Origin: Tenacibaculum lutimaris
GTDB taxonomy: Bacteria; Bacteroidota; Bacteroidia; Flavobacteriales; Flavobacteriaceae
Direction: 5' to 3'
Length of the DNA: 64,000 nt
Assembly (NCBI RefSeq): GCF_003610735.1
Contig: NZ_RAQM01000011.1
Coordinates: 62,001-126,000, forward strand
The notes under the pieces are model-generated. The model was not told the origin of the DNA, did no database searches, and worked only from the letters and a program-made list of their open reading frames with translations. The position numbers were made by a program, and so were the translations under genes. How positions within the stretch are numbered: the stretch's first letter is position 1; every line of letters begins with the position of its first letter. This document shows positions 9,641-17,486 of the stretch, piece by piece.

Positions 9641-10181
9641 TGTCTTTTTTTGATTTTATATCGATTAGTGTTACTGTACTTTGTATTGGCTGATTTACAG
9701 CTATTTTATTTCCATCTCCTATAACTCCAAAAGCTCTATACGATGGAATGACAAATGTAATGGTTTCTCCTTTTTTCATCAACTTTATTCCATCCTGTAA
9801 TGCAGGAATAAAATCTTCTTTGTCTACTTTATAACTTATCTCTCTTCTTTCATAAATAAGTCTGTTGTTAATATCTGAAATACTATACGATAACAAAACC
9901 ACATCTTCTGTTTTAGGACTATTACTTAATCCTAAGGTGTCTTTTGTAACGTAAGTATACCAAAAACCATGAGGTGAAGTTTTATATTCTGTAATTGTAT
10001 CTTGAGAAATCCATTTTTCTAAACGCTCTTTTTCTAAAGCGTTTAATTTTTTATTCTCTTTAAGAACTTCTTTATAAAAGTTTGTTGTACCGTGTTGCTT
10101 AGGCCTTCTTGCCTCAGGTTTTTCACAAGCAACTGTTATCAATAAAGTTATAAGAATAAAAAGTATTGTTTTATGCTTCAT
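9627..10181 (-). CDS. gldI: Gliding motility lipoprotein GldI, FKBP-type
   Basis: A 184-residue lipoprotein (LITVAC lipobox at about Cys 19) with the CEKPEARRP start typical of GldI and a single FKBP-like domain (about 85-180; LKKGE-like turn, [15 protein letters not shown]). In Flavobacterium johnsoniae GldI is required for gliding and type IX secretion, probably by folding other Gld proteins. Its presence suggests gliding or at least a T9SS. It overlaps the upstream nrnA-like gene by 11 nt and the downstream FKBP gene by 14 nt. Confidence 0.9.
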   Translation of the reverse strand: MKHKTILFILITLLITVACEKPEARRPKQHGTTNFYKEVLKENKKLNALEKERLEKWISQDTITEYKTSPHGFWYTYVTKDTLGLSNSPKTEDVVLLSYSISDINNRLIYERREISYKVDKEDFIPALQDGIKLMKKGETITFVIPSYRAFGVIGDGNKIAVNQPIQSTVTLIDIKSKKDNEIN

Positions 10182-11199
10182 ACGAATTTTGTAATTCTTG
10201 TTGATACGAAGTTAATAACGTTTTAAATCTTGCTATCGTATCTTCCATACTTTCATCACTTCTTCCACCTGCAGCATTATCATGCCCCCCTCCATTAAAA
10301 TAGTTACGAGCAAACTTATTAACTGAGAAATCTCCTTTAGACCTGAAAGATATTTTTATAATTCCTTGCTCTTCATCTTCTATAAAAATAGCTGCGAATA
10401 CAATTCCTTTCAAAGATAGTGCATAATTAACAACTCCTTCAGTATCTCCTTTTTCGTAATTAAACCTTCTCTTTTCTTCCTCCGTAAGTGTTATAAATGC
10501 AGTTTTATACTCTGGTAATACCTTCATATTACTCAAAGCTTGTCCTAACAACAACAACCTACTGTATGAGTTCGAATCATGCACATTACTGTGAATTCTA
10601 TCATTTTCAGCTCCTTTATCTATTAAATCAGCTATAATTCTATGAGTTGTGCTCGTTGTAGAACGAAAACGGAAAGAACCCGTATCAGTCATAATACCTG
10701 TATACAAACAAGTAGCTATATTCTTATCTATCAAATCAACATCTCCCATCATTTCAATAAAATTGTATACCATTTGGCATGTTGAAGACATTGAAGTGTC
10801 TGAATACATATACTTGAATTCATCTGGTTGTTGATGATGATCTATCAAGGCAAAGTCATTTTCATATTGCTCTAAGGTATTTTGCATATCATCTCCAACC
10901 CTATGCAAAGCATTAAAATCTAATAAAAAAACGATATCAGATTTTGTTAAAGCTTTAACCGATTGTTTATTTTGCCTATCAAAACGCTTTACAGTTTCTG
11001 AACCTGGAACCCAATGTAAAAACTCAGGATATTCATTTGGCATCAACACTTGTGTTGTATGCCCTTTTTTATCTAAATAATGTTTCAACCCTAAGGTTGA
11101 ACCAATTGCATCTCCATCAGGATTTCTATGTCCTATAATCACAATATTTCTAGGTTGTGACAAAAATTGCTTTAGTTCTGTAAAGTGCTTTAAAATCAT
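10171..11199 (-). CDS. nrnA: DHH-DHHA1 phosphoesterase, NrnA-like nano-RNase/pAp phosphatase
   Basis: A cytoplasmic Mn-dependent phosphoesterase of 342 residues. The DHH domain has GHRNPDGDAIGS near the N-terminus, DFNALHRVGD and DHHQQP near residue 122. The C-terminal DHHA1 domain has GGGHDNAAGG. NrnA homologues degrade 2-5 nt RNAs and pAp; the exact activity is inferred from the family. It is the first gene of the nrnA-gldI-FKBP run, with overlapping gene ends. Confidence 0.88.
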   Translation of the reverse strand: MILKHFTELKQFLSQPRNIVIIGHRNPDGDAIGSTLGLKHYLDKKGHTTQVLMPNEYPEFLHWVPGSETVKRFDRQNKQSVKALTKSDIVFLLDFNALHRVGDDMQNTLEQYENDFALIDHHQQPDEFKYMYSDTSMSSTCQMVYNFIEMMGDVDLIDKNIATCLYTGIMTDTGSFRFRSTTSTTHRIIADLIDKGAENDRIHSNVHDSNSYSRLLLLGQALSNMKVLPEYKTAFITLTEEEKRRFNYEKGDTEGVVNYALSLKGIVFAAIFIEDEEQGIIKISFRSKGDFSVNKFARNYFNGGGHDNAAGGRSDESMEDTIARFKTLLTSYQQELQNSYEA

Positions 11200-11280
11200 A
11201 AGTGGCGAATATACAAATTAATGCTTTATTAACCTTTTTAAGCTTTTCTTTTCGTTTCTTCGCATAAAAATTAAATCATT

Positions 11281-12288
11281 ATGACATTTATGAAATCTCT
11301 AATTTCATTTATACTTTTAGTTACTTTTTCTATTATCTCATTTGGTCAAGAAAATTTTACCATTGCTTTTGGTTCATGCAACAACCAAAAACTTGACAAT
11401 CTTTTTTGGCAAGATATTGTTTCACTGCAACCAGATGTATGGATTTGGGGAGGCGACAATATTTATGCCGATACAAACAATATGCGTAAAATGAAACGCA
11501 TGTATAAAACTCAAAAAAACATAAGAGGATACAAAGAGTTAAGCTCAACAACTCCTATTCTTGCTACTTGGGATGATCATGATTATGGTAAAAACGATGC
11601 AGGAGTAGAATTTGAAATGAAAGACAAAAGTCAGCAGTTGTTTTTAGATTTTTTAGATATTCCTAAAGATTCTCCTAGAAGAAAGCAACAAGGTGTTTAT
11701 CACTCAAAAATATTCAAAACAAAAGACGGTGATGTTAAAGTTATAGTACTTGACACCCGCTACTTTAGAACTTCACTTACCAAAGGAACTAACGGACAAC
11801 GTTTTCAACCAAACAATTATAACGAAGGTACTGTTTTGGGCGACACTCAATGGAAATGGCTTACAAACGAACTTACAAGTTCTACCGCTACATTTACTGT
11901 AATTGTTAGTAGTATTCAAATCTTATCAAAAGAACATGGTTTTGAAAAATGGGGCAACTTTCCTCATGAAGTAGATAAACTATTCAACTTAATTAAAGAG
12001 GCTAAAAACACGAATGTAATTCTTCTTTCAGGAGATAGACATATTTCTGAATTCTCAAAAACAACTGTTGAAGGATTAAAATACCCTATTATTGATTTTA
12101 CTTCAAGTGGATTAACTCATGCTTATTCTTCTTTTACTTCTGAAAAAAATAGCTTCCGAATTGGAAATGTTGTAAACTCTTTAAGCTACGGTACGTTACT
12201 TTTAGATTTAAAAACTAAAAAAGCTACCCTACAAATGCGAGGTAAAAACGGAGCTATCCTACAAGAAATCAACGAAATATACCCTTAA
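11281..12288 (+). CDS. PhoD-like secreted metallophosphatase
   Basis: A 335-residue protein with a signal peptide ending near ISFGQE and a PhoD-like calcineurin-fold domain. Metal-site motifs are IAFGSCN, WGGDNIYAD, WDDHDYGKND and LSGDRHISE. It probably cleaves phosphodiesters or phosphomonoesters outside the cytoplasm. The ATG at 11281 and the ATG at 11290 are both possible starts; they differ by three residues. It is transcribed alone, divergent from nrnA, with 81 nt between the two genes. Confidence 0.85.
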   Translation: MTFMKSLISFILLVTFSIISFGQENFTIAFGSCNNQKLDNLFWQDIVSLQPDVWIWGGDNIYADTNNMRKMKRMYKTQKNIRGYKELSSTTPILATWDDHDYGKNDAGVEFEMKDKSQQLFLDFLDIPKDSPRRKQQGVYHSKIFKTKDGDVKVIVLDTRYFRTSLTKGTNGQRFQPNNYNEGTVLGDTQWKWLTNELTSSTATFTVIVSSIQILSKEHGFEKWGNFPHEVDKLFNLIKEAKNTNVILLSGDRHISEFSKTTVEGLKYPIIDFTSSGLTHAYSSFTSEKNSFRIGNVVNSLSYGTLLLDLKTKKATLQMRGKNGAILQEINEIYP

Positions 12289-12289
12289 C

Positions 12290-12319
12290 TTGTGAATAAC
12301 ATTAAAAAGTGTATTTTTG
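12290..12319 (+). promoter_or_regulatory. Promoter of ndk
   Basis: TTG at 12290-12292, a 19-nt spacer, and the -7 box TATTTTTG at 12312-12319 form one of the clearest flavobacterial promoters here. The -33 box begins just after the phosphatase stop, and the leader to the ndk ATG is about 70 nt. Confidence 0.8.
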
Positions 12320-12397
12320 CGCCGATTTATACAAAGTTTGTGTAAACAACAACAATTAAGGAATTTATCATTTTATTGATAATTATTACATTTAATA

Positions 12398-12817
12398 ATG
12401 GCAACAAATAGAACTTTTACAATGATTAAACCAGATGCTGTTGAAAACAGACACACTGGTGCAATTTTAGAAAAAATTAATGCTGCAGGATTTAGAATCG
12501 TGGCTATGAAAAAAACTCAAATGACTAAGCGTGATGCTGAAACTTTTTACGGAGTACACAGCGAGCGTCCTTTCTTTGGTGAATTAGTTGAGTTTATGAC
12601 TCGTGGACCAATCATCGCTGCTATTTTAGAAAAAGATAACGCTGTTGAAGATTTTAGAACTTTAATCGGTGCTACTAACCCAGCTGAGGCTGCTGAAGGA
12701 ACTATCCGTCAATTATACGCTACTTCAATTGGAGAAAATGCTGTACACGGTTCTGACTCTGATGAAAACGCAGCTATCGAAGGCGCTTTCCATTTTTCAG
12801 GAAGAGAAATGTTTTAA
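12398..12817 (+). CDS. ndk: Nucleoside diphosphate kinase
   Basis: It transfers the gamma phosphate from ATP to nucleoside diphosphates through a phosphohistidine. The 139 residues match the family length. Visible are [11 protein letters not shown] at the N-terminus, the active-site His in NAVHGSDS, and the late [11 protein letters not shown]. It has its own promoter and terminator and is therefore monocistronic. Confidence 0.97.
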   Translation: MATNRTFTMIKPDAVENRHTGAILEKINAAGFRIVAMKKTQMTKRDAETFYGVHSERPFFGELVEFMTRGPIIAAILEKDNAVEDFRTLIGATNPAEAAEGTIRQLYATSIGENAVHGSDSDENAAIEGAFHFSGREMF

Positions 12818-12850
12818 TTTCTATTCTAGAAAAACTAACAAATAAATAAA

Positions 12851-12880
12851 ACTCGCTATAGTTATGTAGCGAGTTTTTTT
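12851..12880 (+). terminator. Terminator of ndk
   Basis: ACTCGCTA pairs with TAGCGAGT across an 8-nt loop (12851-12874) and is followed by seven T residues. Confidence 0.88.
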
Positions 12881-12892
12881 ATTGCTTTTTAT

Positions 12893-13113
12893 TTACTGAT
12901 TGCAATTAGAACAAGTTCCTAAAATCACCCCATTAAAGTTTTCTAACATATACTTTTCAGGCAGCATTACTTTTATTTCTCCTTCTAAACACTCAACCTT
13001 CCCGCAGGAAACACATCTAAAATGAAAATGATTGTGTTTATGCTTCTTCTCTTCATTTTACTTAATGCGATTGTATCGTAACAATAATTAAAAAGCATTT
13101 CTTTACTATCCTC
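12893..13113 (-). pseudogene. Remnant of a Fur-family regulator (C-terminal metal-binding part)
   Basis: On the minus strand, 13057 to 12896 is open and encodes the metal-site region of a Fur-family repressor: HKHNHFHFRCVSCGKVECLE, then a hydrophobic stretch ending GTCSNCNQ and a stop. An in-frame TAA lies directly upstream (13058-13060). The preceding family-like sequence, beginning EDSKEMLFNYC, continues in another frame at 13113-13051, itself closed by a stop. The DNA-binding half is gone. This is a frameshifted, truncated relic behind the ndk terminator. Confidence 0.7.
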
Positions 13114-13133
13114 TTAACTTAATTTCTCTAAAA

Positions 13134-13541
13134 TTATAAAATTTCAAATCCTACTACCTTTTCTCTATGAAGCTTAATTAAATACTTGTTTCCTGAAGCA
13201 TCTATAAATCGATACGTCACATAACAAATTGCATCCTCATGTTCATTTAAAATATTTATACAGTCTAATCCCAATTCTTGTTTAGGATTCTTGAAGGTTT
13301 TTGCAAGATAATCTGTGATAACGCTGATGATAACATCTTGATTATCTTCAAAAAAATGAATAGCATTTAGCTGTTCTTCTTCCATCGAATGTAAAAAGCT
13401 AACAGCTATATTATCAACATACATATTAGTGTAACAATTAGTCTCTTGATCTAGTATAACAGCTGTAAAATCTTCATTCACCTGCCTATATCCTTTAATA
13501 TCTGTAACCTCTATATAACAATCGTATGAACGTGTTTGCAT
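13134..13541 (-). CDS. Hypothetical protein, 135 residues
   Basis: I do not recognise this protein. It is acidic, has no signal peptide or membrane segment, and looks like a small cytoplasmic alpha/beta fold. It begins MQTRSYDCYIEVTDIKGYRQ and ends KLHREKVVGFEIL. Five cysteines are scattered without a metal-binding pattern. The ATG at 13539-13541 is the only good start. It is transcribed alone, next to the Fur relic. Codon use resembles its neighbours. Confidence 0.7.
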   Translation of the reverse strand: MQTRSYDCYIEVTDIKGYRQVNEDFTAVILDQETNCYTNMYVDNIAVSFLHSMEEEQLNAIHFFEDNQDVIISVITDYLAKTFKNPKQELGLDCINILNEHEDAICYVTYRFIDASGNKYLIKLHREKVVGFEIL

Positions 13542-13740
13542 ATTTTTTTTTATAAATCTATTCTACAAACTAAAAGTACATAATTTTAATAATCTTTAAA
13601 AAGACACAACAACAAACACACTGAATAAATTTAATCTCATATCTTTATAGAACATAAACTACGCTGAATTTTTAAATTATAAAAAACGAATATAATTAAC
13701 AAGTAAACCTTGTTGTATTTAACCTTTAAAAATTAAACCT

Positions 13741-14160
13741 ATGAAAAAAATAATAATCTTATTAATTATCACATTATCATTAACATCGTTTACTAAATAT
13801 TCCGAAAGTGACTTCAGTATTATAGGGAAATGGAAAGGGGAAGACAAAAAAGAAGCTGCTTACTTAATTTTTAAAAAGAATGGATATGCCTACTTTAAAT
13901 ATCAAGGGCAAACTTTAGGGGGAAAGAAATTTCTTATTAATGAGGAGAAAGCAACTATGACATATGAAGTAGATTACTCTAAAAAACCAATAGAAATTGA
14001 TTTTATCGTTAAAACAAAAGCAAGCGGTGAGATGAGCAGATTATTGTGTATTGCCGAAAAAATTGAGAAAAACACTATTAAACTACAATTTGGTTTTAAC
14101 GGTAAACGACCTACTGAATTCAATGATAAAGATGGAGTCATCTTCAAAAAAGTTAAATGA
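13741..14160 (+). CDS. Secreted lipocalin-like protein, unknown function
   Basis: A 139-residue protein with a Sec signal peptide (about residues 1-18, ending SLTSFTKYS). The remainder is rich in beta strands and begins IIGKWKGEDKKEAAYLIFKKNG, a pattern seen in small lipocalin-like or DUF-type exported proteins of Bacteroidetes. No catalytic motif is visible. It is monocistronic, with a 200-nt AT-rich region upstream that contains no recognisable gene. Confidence 0.7.
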   Translation: MKKIIILLIITLSLTSFTKYSESDFSIIGKWKGEDKKEAAYLIFKKNGYAYFKYQGQTLGGKKFLINEEKATMTYEVDYSKKPIEIDFIVKTKASGEMSRLLCIAEKIEKNTIKLQFGFNGKRPTEFNDKDGVIFKKVK

Positions 14161-14211
14161 ACCCAAATATCAAAGAAACAAAATTTATATTTAAAAAAAA
14201 GGTAAATAAGT

Positions 14212-14508
14212 CTATACCAACATCAATTTTTTCACTAACTCCTCACCCATTTCTTCGTTAATCATACGAACAATCTTATCTTTTCCGTAACTTAATTCTT
14301 CTCGTAATACAGAAGAGGATAAACGGACTATTAATGTTCCGTTTTGAAGCTTCACCTCACTAGTATAAGAAGCAACTCCTGCACCCATTAATTTTGCCCA
14401 AGCTTCATCTATTTGAATTTTTTGAAACCCTTTTTTTAAATTATTTTCCTCAATAAAACTTCCCATTAAGTCTTTTAACGAAAAACTATCATTTTCTCTT
14501 TTAGCCAT
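14212..14508 (-). CDS. DUF721/DciA-like protein
   Basis: A 98-residue protein of the DUF721 family, to which the helicase loader DciA belongs. The KH-like core includes IDEAWAKLMG, a NGTLIVRLSSSVLREELSYGK strand-turn-helix and a final MINEEMGEELVKKLMLV. It lies 35 nt downstream of recF on the same strand, an arrangement common in bacteria without DnaC, and may load the replicative helicase. The helicase-loading role is inferred from the family. Confidence 0.85.
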   Translation of the reverse strand: MAKRENDSFSLKDLMGSFIEENNLKKGFQKIQIDEAWAKLMGAGVASYTSEVKLQNGTLIVRLSSSVLREELSYGKDKIVRMINEEMGEELVKKLMLV

Positions 14509-14543
14509 TTACTCTACTTTATGCTCTGTTCTTAACAACGCTA

Positions 14544-15623
14544 TTATAATTTAAAAATCTGATATTCTTGGTTACTCTGTTTAATCACATCCTCTGTTCG
14601 TTCTGCATGGGTATCAGTAATAAAAATCTGACCAAACTCATCACTATTTACCAAATCTACAATCTGAGCTACCCTGTTTTCATCTAACTTATCAAAAATA
14701 TCATCTAACAACAAAATTGGCGTTACGTTAGATTGTTGCTTAATAAACTCAAACTGCGCCAGTTTTAACGCAATTAAATACGATTTTTGCTGTCCTTGCG
14801 AACCAAATTTCTTAATCGGATGCTCCCCTATTTCAAAACTTAAATCATCTTTATGAATTCCTGCCGATGTGTATTGCAAAATTTTATCTTTCTCTAAATT
14901 TTGCTGTAACAACAACTCTAAAGACGTATCATGCAACTGACTTTTATAACGTAAATTCACCTCTTCTTTTGCTCCTGAGATAATTTGATGCTTTGCATTA
15001 AAAATAGGAACAAATGCTTCTAAAAACACTTTTCGTTTATTATAAATAATCGACCCATATTCAATCAACTGTTCATCGTACACCTTAAGGTTCAATGCAT
15101 CAAACGTTCTGTTTGCTGCAAAATATTTTAACAAAGCATTTCGTTGACTTACAATCTTTGTATATGATATTAAAGCTTGTAAATATTGCTTATCTTGTTG
15201 TGAAATTACACCATCAATAAACTTACGACGTGTTTCACTTCCTTCAACAATTAAATCTCTATCCGCAGGAGAAATGATCACCAACGGTAACTGCCCTATA
15301 TGTTCTGAAAACTTTTCATAGACTTTACCATTACGCTTTAACACCTTTTTTTGCCCTCTTTTTAAAGAACAAATAATCTTTTCTTGTCTATCATGTAACA
15401 AATAATCACCCTCAATCATAAAAAATTCTTGACCATGACGAATATTCTGTCCTGCTATCGAATTGAAATAACTTTTAGCAAAAGACAAGTAATAAATTGC
15501 ATCTAATATATTGGTTTTACCAATACCGTTATTCCCCACAAAACAATTTATTTTCTTTTGAAAATCAAAAGTTTGCGACTCAATATTTTTAAAATTAACC
15601 AATGATATTTTTTGCAAATACAT
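14544..15623 (-). CDS. recF: DNA replication and repair protein RecF
   Basis: An SMC-like ATPase that helps load RecA at gapped DNA. Visible are Walker A GNNGIGKT near residue 30, the signature region [17 protein letters not shown] and Walker [13 protein letters not shown]. The frame is open to an ATG at 15641, but [14 protein letters not shown], the usual RecF N-terminus, starts at the ATG at 15621-15623, so I choose that (359 residues). The DUF721 gene follows, and a divergent TPR gene starts 114 nt away. Confidence 0.95.
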   Translation of the reverse strand: MYLQKISLVNFKNIESQTFDFQKKINCFVGNNGIGKTNILDAIYYLSFAKSYFNSIAGQNIRHGQEFFMIEGDYLLHDRQEKIICSLKRGQKKVLKRNGKVYEKFSEHIGQLPLVIISPADRDLIVEGSETRRKFIDGVISQQDKQYLQALISYTKIVSQRNALLKYFAANRTFDALNLKVYDEQLIEYGSIIYNKRKVFLEAFVPIFNAKHQIISGAKEEVNLRYKSQLHDTSLELLLQQNLEKDKILQYTSAGIHKDDLSFEIGEHPIKKFGSQGQQKSYLIALKLAQFEFIKQQSNVTPILLLDDIFDKLDENRVAQIVDLVNSDEFGQIFITDTHAERTEDVIKQSNQEYQIFKL

Positions 15624-15682
15624 GAATAAGTGTTGTTTCAAAAAAGAATGCGCAAATTATCGAAAATTTACCAAAAAACGAC

Positions 15683-15713
15683 TTTTAAAATCCAATTAAA
15701 AAAACTATTTTTG
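15683..15713 (+). promoter_or_regulatory. Promoter of the TPR-ribH operon
   Basis: TTTTA at 15683-15687 and the -7 box TATTTTTG at 15706-15713, about 19 nt apart, lie 24 nt before the ATG of the TPR gene. Confidence 0.65.
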
Positions 15714-15737
15714 TCGCCACTAATTTTTTAAGCAACT

Positions 15738-16523
15738 ATGGCTACATACAAGAAAAGAGGTTACAAACCTAAGAAAGAAAAGGTTACACAAGAAGTAGAA
15801 GAAACATTTGATGAAACGCAAAGTACTACCGCTGAAGTATTTAATACTTTAGACGAAACTGCAAACAAATCAGAGGAATGGATTGAAAAAAACAGCAAGC
15901 CATTATTTTACGGATTGGTAGCTATTGCATCTTTAATTTTAGTGTACTTAGCTTATAGCAAGTTTATTGCTGAACCTAAACAACAAGAAGCTTCAAATGA
16001 ATTAGCATACCCTAGAGCTTTATTTGATGAAGCTGCTACTTTTGCTGGTGCCAAAGCAGATTCTATCTACAACTTAGCTTTAGCAGGAGGAGTTAATGGA
16101 AAATATGGTTTTATTGATATTGCTGATCAATTTGGTGGCACTAAAGCAGGAAACTTAGCAAACTACTATGCTGGTATTTCTTACTTAAAAATGAAAAAAT
16201 ATGAAGAAGCTATTGAGTATTTAAGTAGTTTTAAGTCTGATGATGAATTATTAGGACCTACTGCTTTAGGAGCTATTGGTGATGCTTTTGCAGACATTAA
16301 CCAACCAAAGGAAGCTTTAGACTACTACCAACAGGCAGCCAACAAAAAAGACAATCAATTTACAACTCCTTTATTCTTATTCAAAGCAGCTCAAATTGCT
16401 ATGGATTTAAAAGAGTACAGTAAAGCTGAAAAATTATACACAACCATTAAAGAAAAATACGCTGATTCTGATCAAGGAAGAGATATTGAAAAATATATCA
16501 ACAGCGCAAAATACGCTCAGTAA
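15738..16523 (+). CDS. Membrane-anchored TPR protein, YfgM-like
   Basis: A 261-residue protein with a charged N-terminal tail, one membrane helix (about residues 54-71, LFYGLVAIASLILVYLAY) and a C-terminal TPR array (about 110-255). The layout resembles YfgM/PpiD-type periplasmic scaffolds, which is a family inference. Its stop overlaps the ribH start in TAATG, so translation is coupled. Confidence 0.8.
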   Translation: MATYKKRGYKPKKEKVTQEVEETFDETQSTTAEVFNTLDETANKSEEWIEKNSKPLFYGLVAIASLILVYLAYSKFIAEPKQQEASNELAYPRALFDEAATFAGAKADSIYNLALAGGVNGKYGFIDIADQFGGTKAGNLANYYAGISYLKMKKYEEAIEYLSSFKSDDELLGPTALGAIGDAFADINQPKEALDYYQQAANKKDNQFTTPLFLFKAAQIAMDLKEYSKAEKLYTTIKEKYADSDQGRDIEKYINSAKYAQ

Positions 16524-17029
16524 TGGCAACAACAAATTTATCTTATTACGATAAAGCTTCAATCCCAAATGCGAAACCTTTTCGATTTGGGATTGTTGTT
16601 TCAGAATGGAATCCTGAAATCACTCAAAACCTTCATAAAGGAGCAATTGAAACTTTATTAGACTGTGGTACTGAACAAGAAAATATTATTTCTTGGGACG
16701 TTCCTGGTAGTTTTGAATTAGTGTATGGATGTAAAAAAATGATTGAAACTCAAAAATTGGATGCTATCATCGCAATTGGAAACGTTATCCAAGGTGAAAC
16801 TAAGCATTTCGATTTTGTATGTGAAGGAGTAACACAAGGAATTGTAGATTTAAACATCAAATACGATGTTCCTGTAATTTTCTGTGTACTGACTGACAAC
16901 ACCAAACAACAATCATTAGATCGCTCTGGCGGAAAATTAGGAAACAAAGGAATTGAATGCGCCGTAGCTGCTATTAAAATGGCTGCTATTAAAAACCAAG
17001 AACGTACATCTAACTCATTAGGATTTTAA
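16523..17029 (+). CDS. ribH: 6,7-dimethyl-8-ribityllumazine synthase
   Basis: It condenses 5-amino-6-ribitylaminouracil with dihydroxybutanone phosphate in riboflavin synthesis and assembles into capsids or pentamers. The 168 residues include FGIVVSEWNPEI, the GSFELVYG turn, IAIGNVIQGETKHFDFV with the catalytic His, and FCVLTDNTKQQSLDRSGG. No FMN riboswitch is visible upstream. The start overlaps the TPR gene stop by 1 nt. Confidence 0.96.
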   Translation: MATTNLSYYDKASIPNAKPFRFGIVVSEWNPEITQNLHKGAIETLLDCGTEQENIISWDVPGSFELVYGCKKMIETQKLDAIIAIGNVIQGETKHFDFVCEGVTQGIVDLNIKYDVPVIFCVLTDNTKQQSLDRSGGKLGNKGIECAVAAIKMAAIKNQERTSNSLGF

Positions 17030-17051
17030 TTTCTTTTAAAACAGAATAAAA

Positions 17052-17089
17052 AAGCGAGAAATCTTATAAAGGTTTCTCGCTTCTTTTTT
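17052..17089 (+). terminator. Terminator of ribH
   Basis: AAGCGAGAAA (17052-17061) pairs perfectly with TTTCTCGCTT (17073-17082) and is followed by CTTTTTT. Confidence 0.9.
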
Positions 17090-17110
17090 AACTTTAATTT
17101 ATCCACAATT

Positions 17111-17142
17111 TTTGACCACCTCTCTATAATTCAGTAACTTTG
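17111..17142 (+). promoter_or_regulatory. Promoter upstream of the small membrane protein-mutL operon
   Basis: TTTG at 17111-17114, a 20-nt spacer and TAACTTTG at 17135-17142 match both boxes of the flavobacterial consensus. The ATG follows at 17204. Confidence 0.8.
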
Positions 17143-17203
17143 AATTTCGACTTATTTGGTGTGATTTTTGTTCCACATAAGCTATTAATAAAGCAACATT
17201 TTT

Positions 17204-17482
17204 ATGGGATTTATCAAAAGAGAAAATAAAAAGTTCGATTACAAACCTCGTTATTATCAAGGAGAAGGGAATCCTTATGAGATAAAACAAAAGTTTGATC
17301 AATATAGAACTACTATTGGAAAAAAGAAGAATTTAAAAGGAAAATTCAATGCTGCTTTAGACGATCTTAAAGAGTCAGGATACCGATTTAACAAAACAAT
17401 CGTAATTATCGCATTGATTTTAACACTTGTTTTCTTATTCATTATTGATTTTGATCTTTCAATCTTTTTCCCTAAAAAATAA
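17204..17482 (+). CDS. Small conserved membrane protein next to mutL
   Basis: A 92-residue protein with a very basic N-terminal half (MGFIKRENKKFDYKPRYYQG) and one membrane helix near the C-terminus (about residues 66-86). Such a gene commonly lies between ribH and mutL in Flavobacteriaceae, but no function is known to me. It should be anchored in the inner membrane with its basic part in the cytoplasm. mutL starts 4 nt after its stop. Confidence 0.75.
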   Translation: MGFIKRENKKFDYKPRYYQGEGNPYEIKQKFDQYRTTIGKKKNLKGKFNAALDDLKESGYRFNKTIVIIALILTLVFLFIIDFDLSIFFPKK

Positions 17483-17486
17483 CTAA

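Noticed and set aside
16400..16523. FMN riboswitch before ribH
   Set aside because: The gene overlaps the upstream TPR gene and no RFN-like conserved stems are visible.
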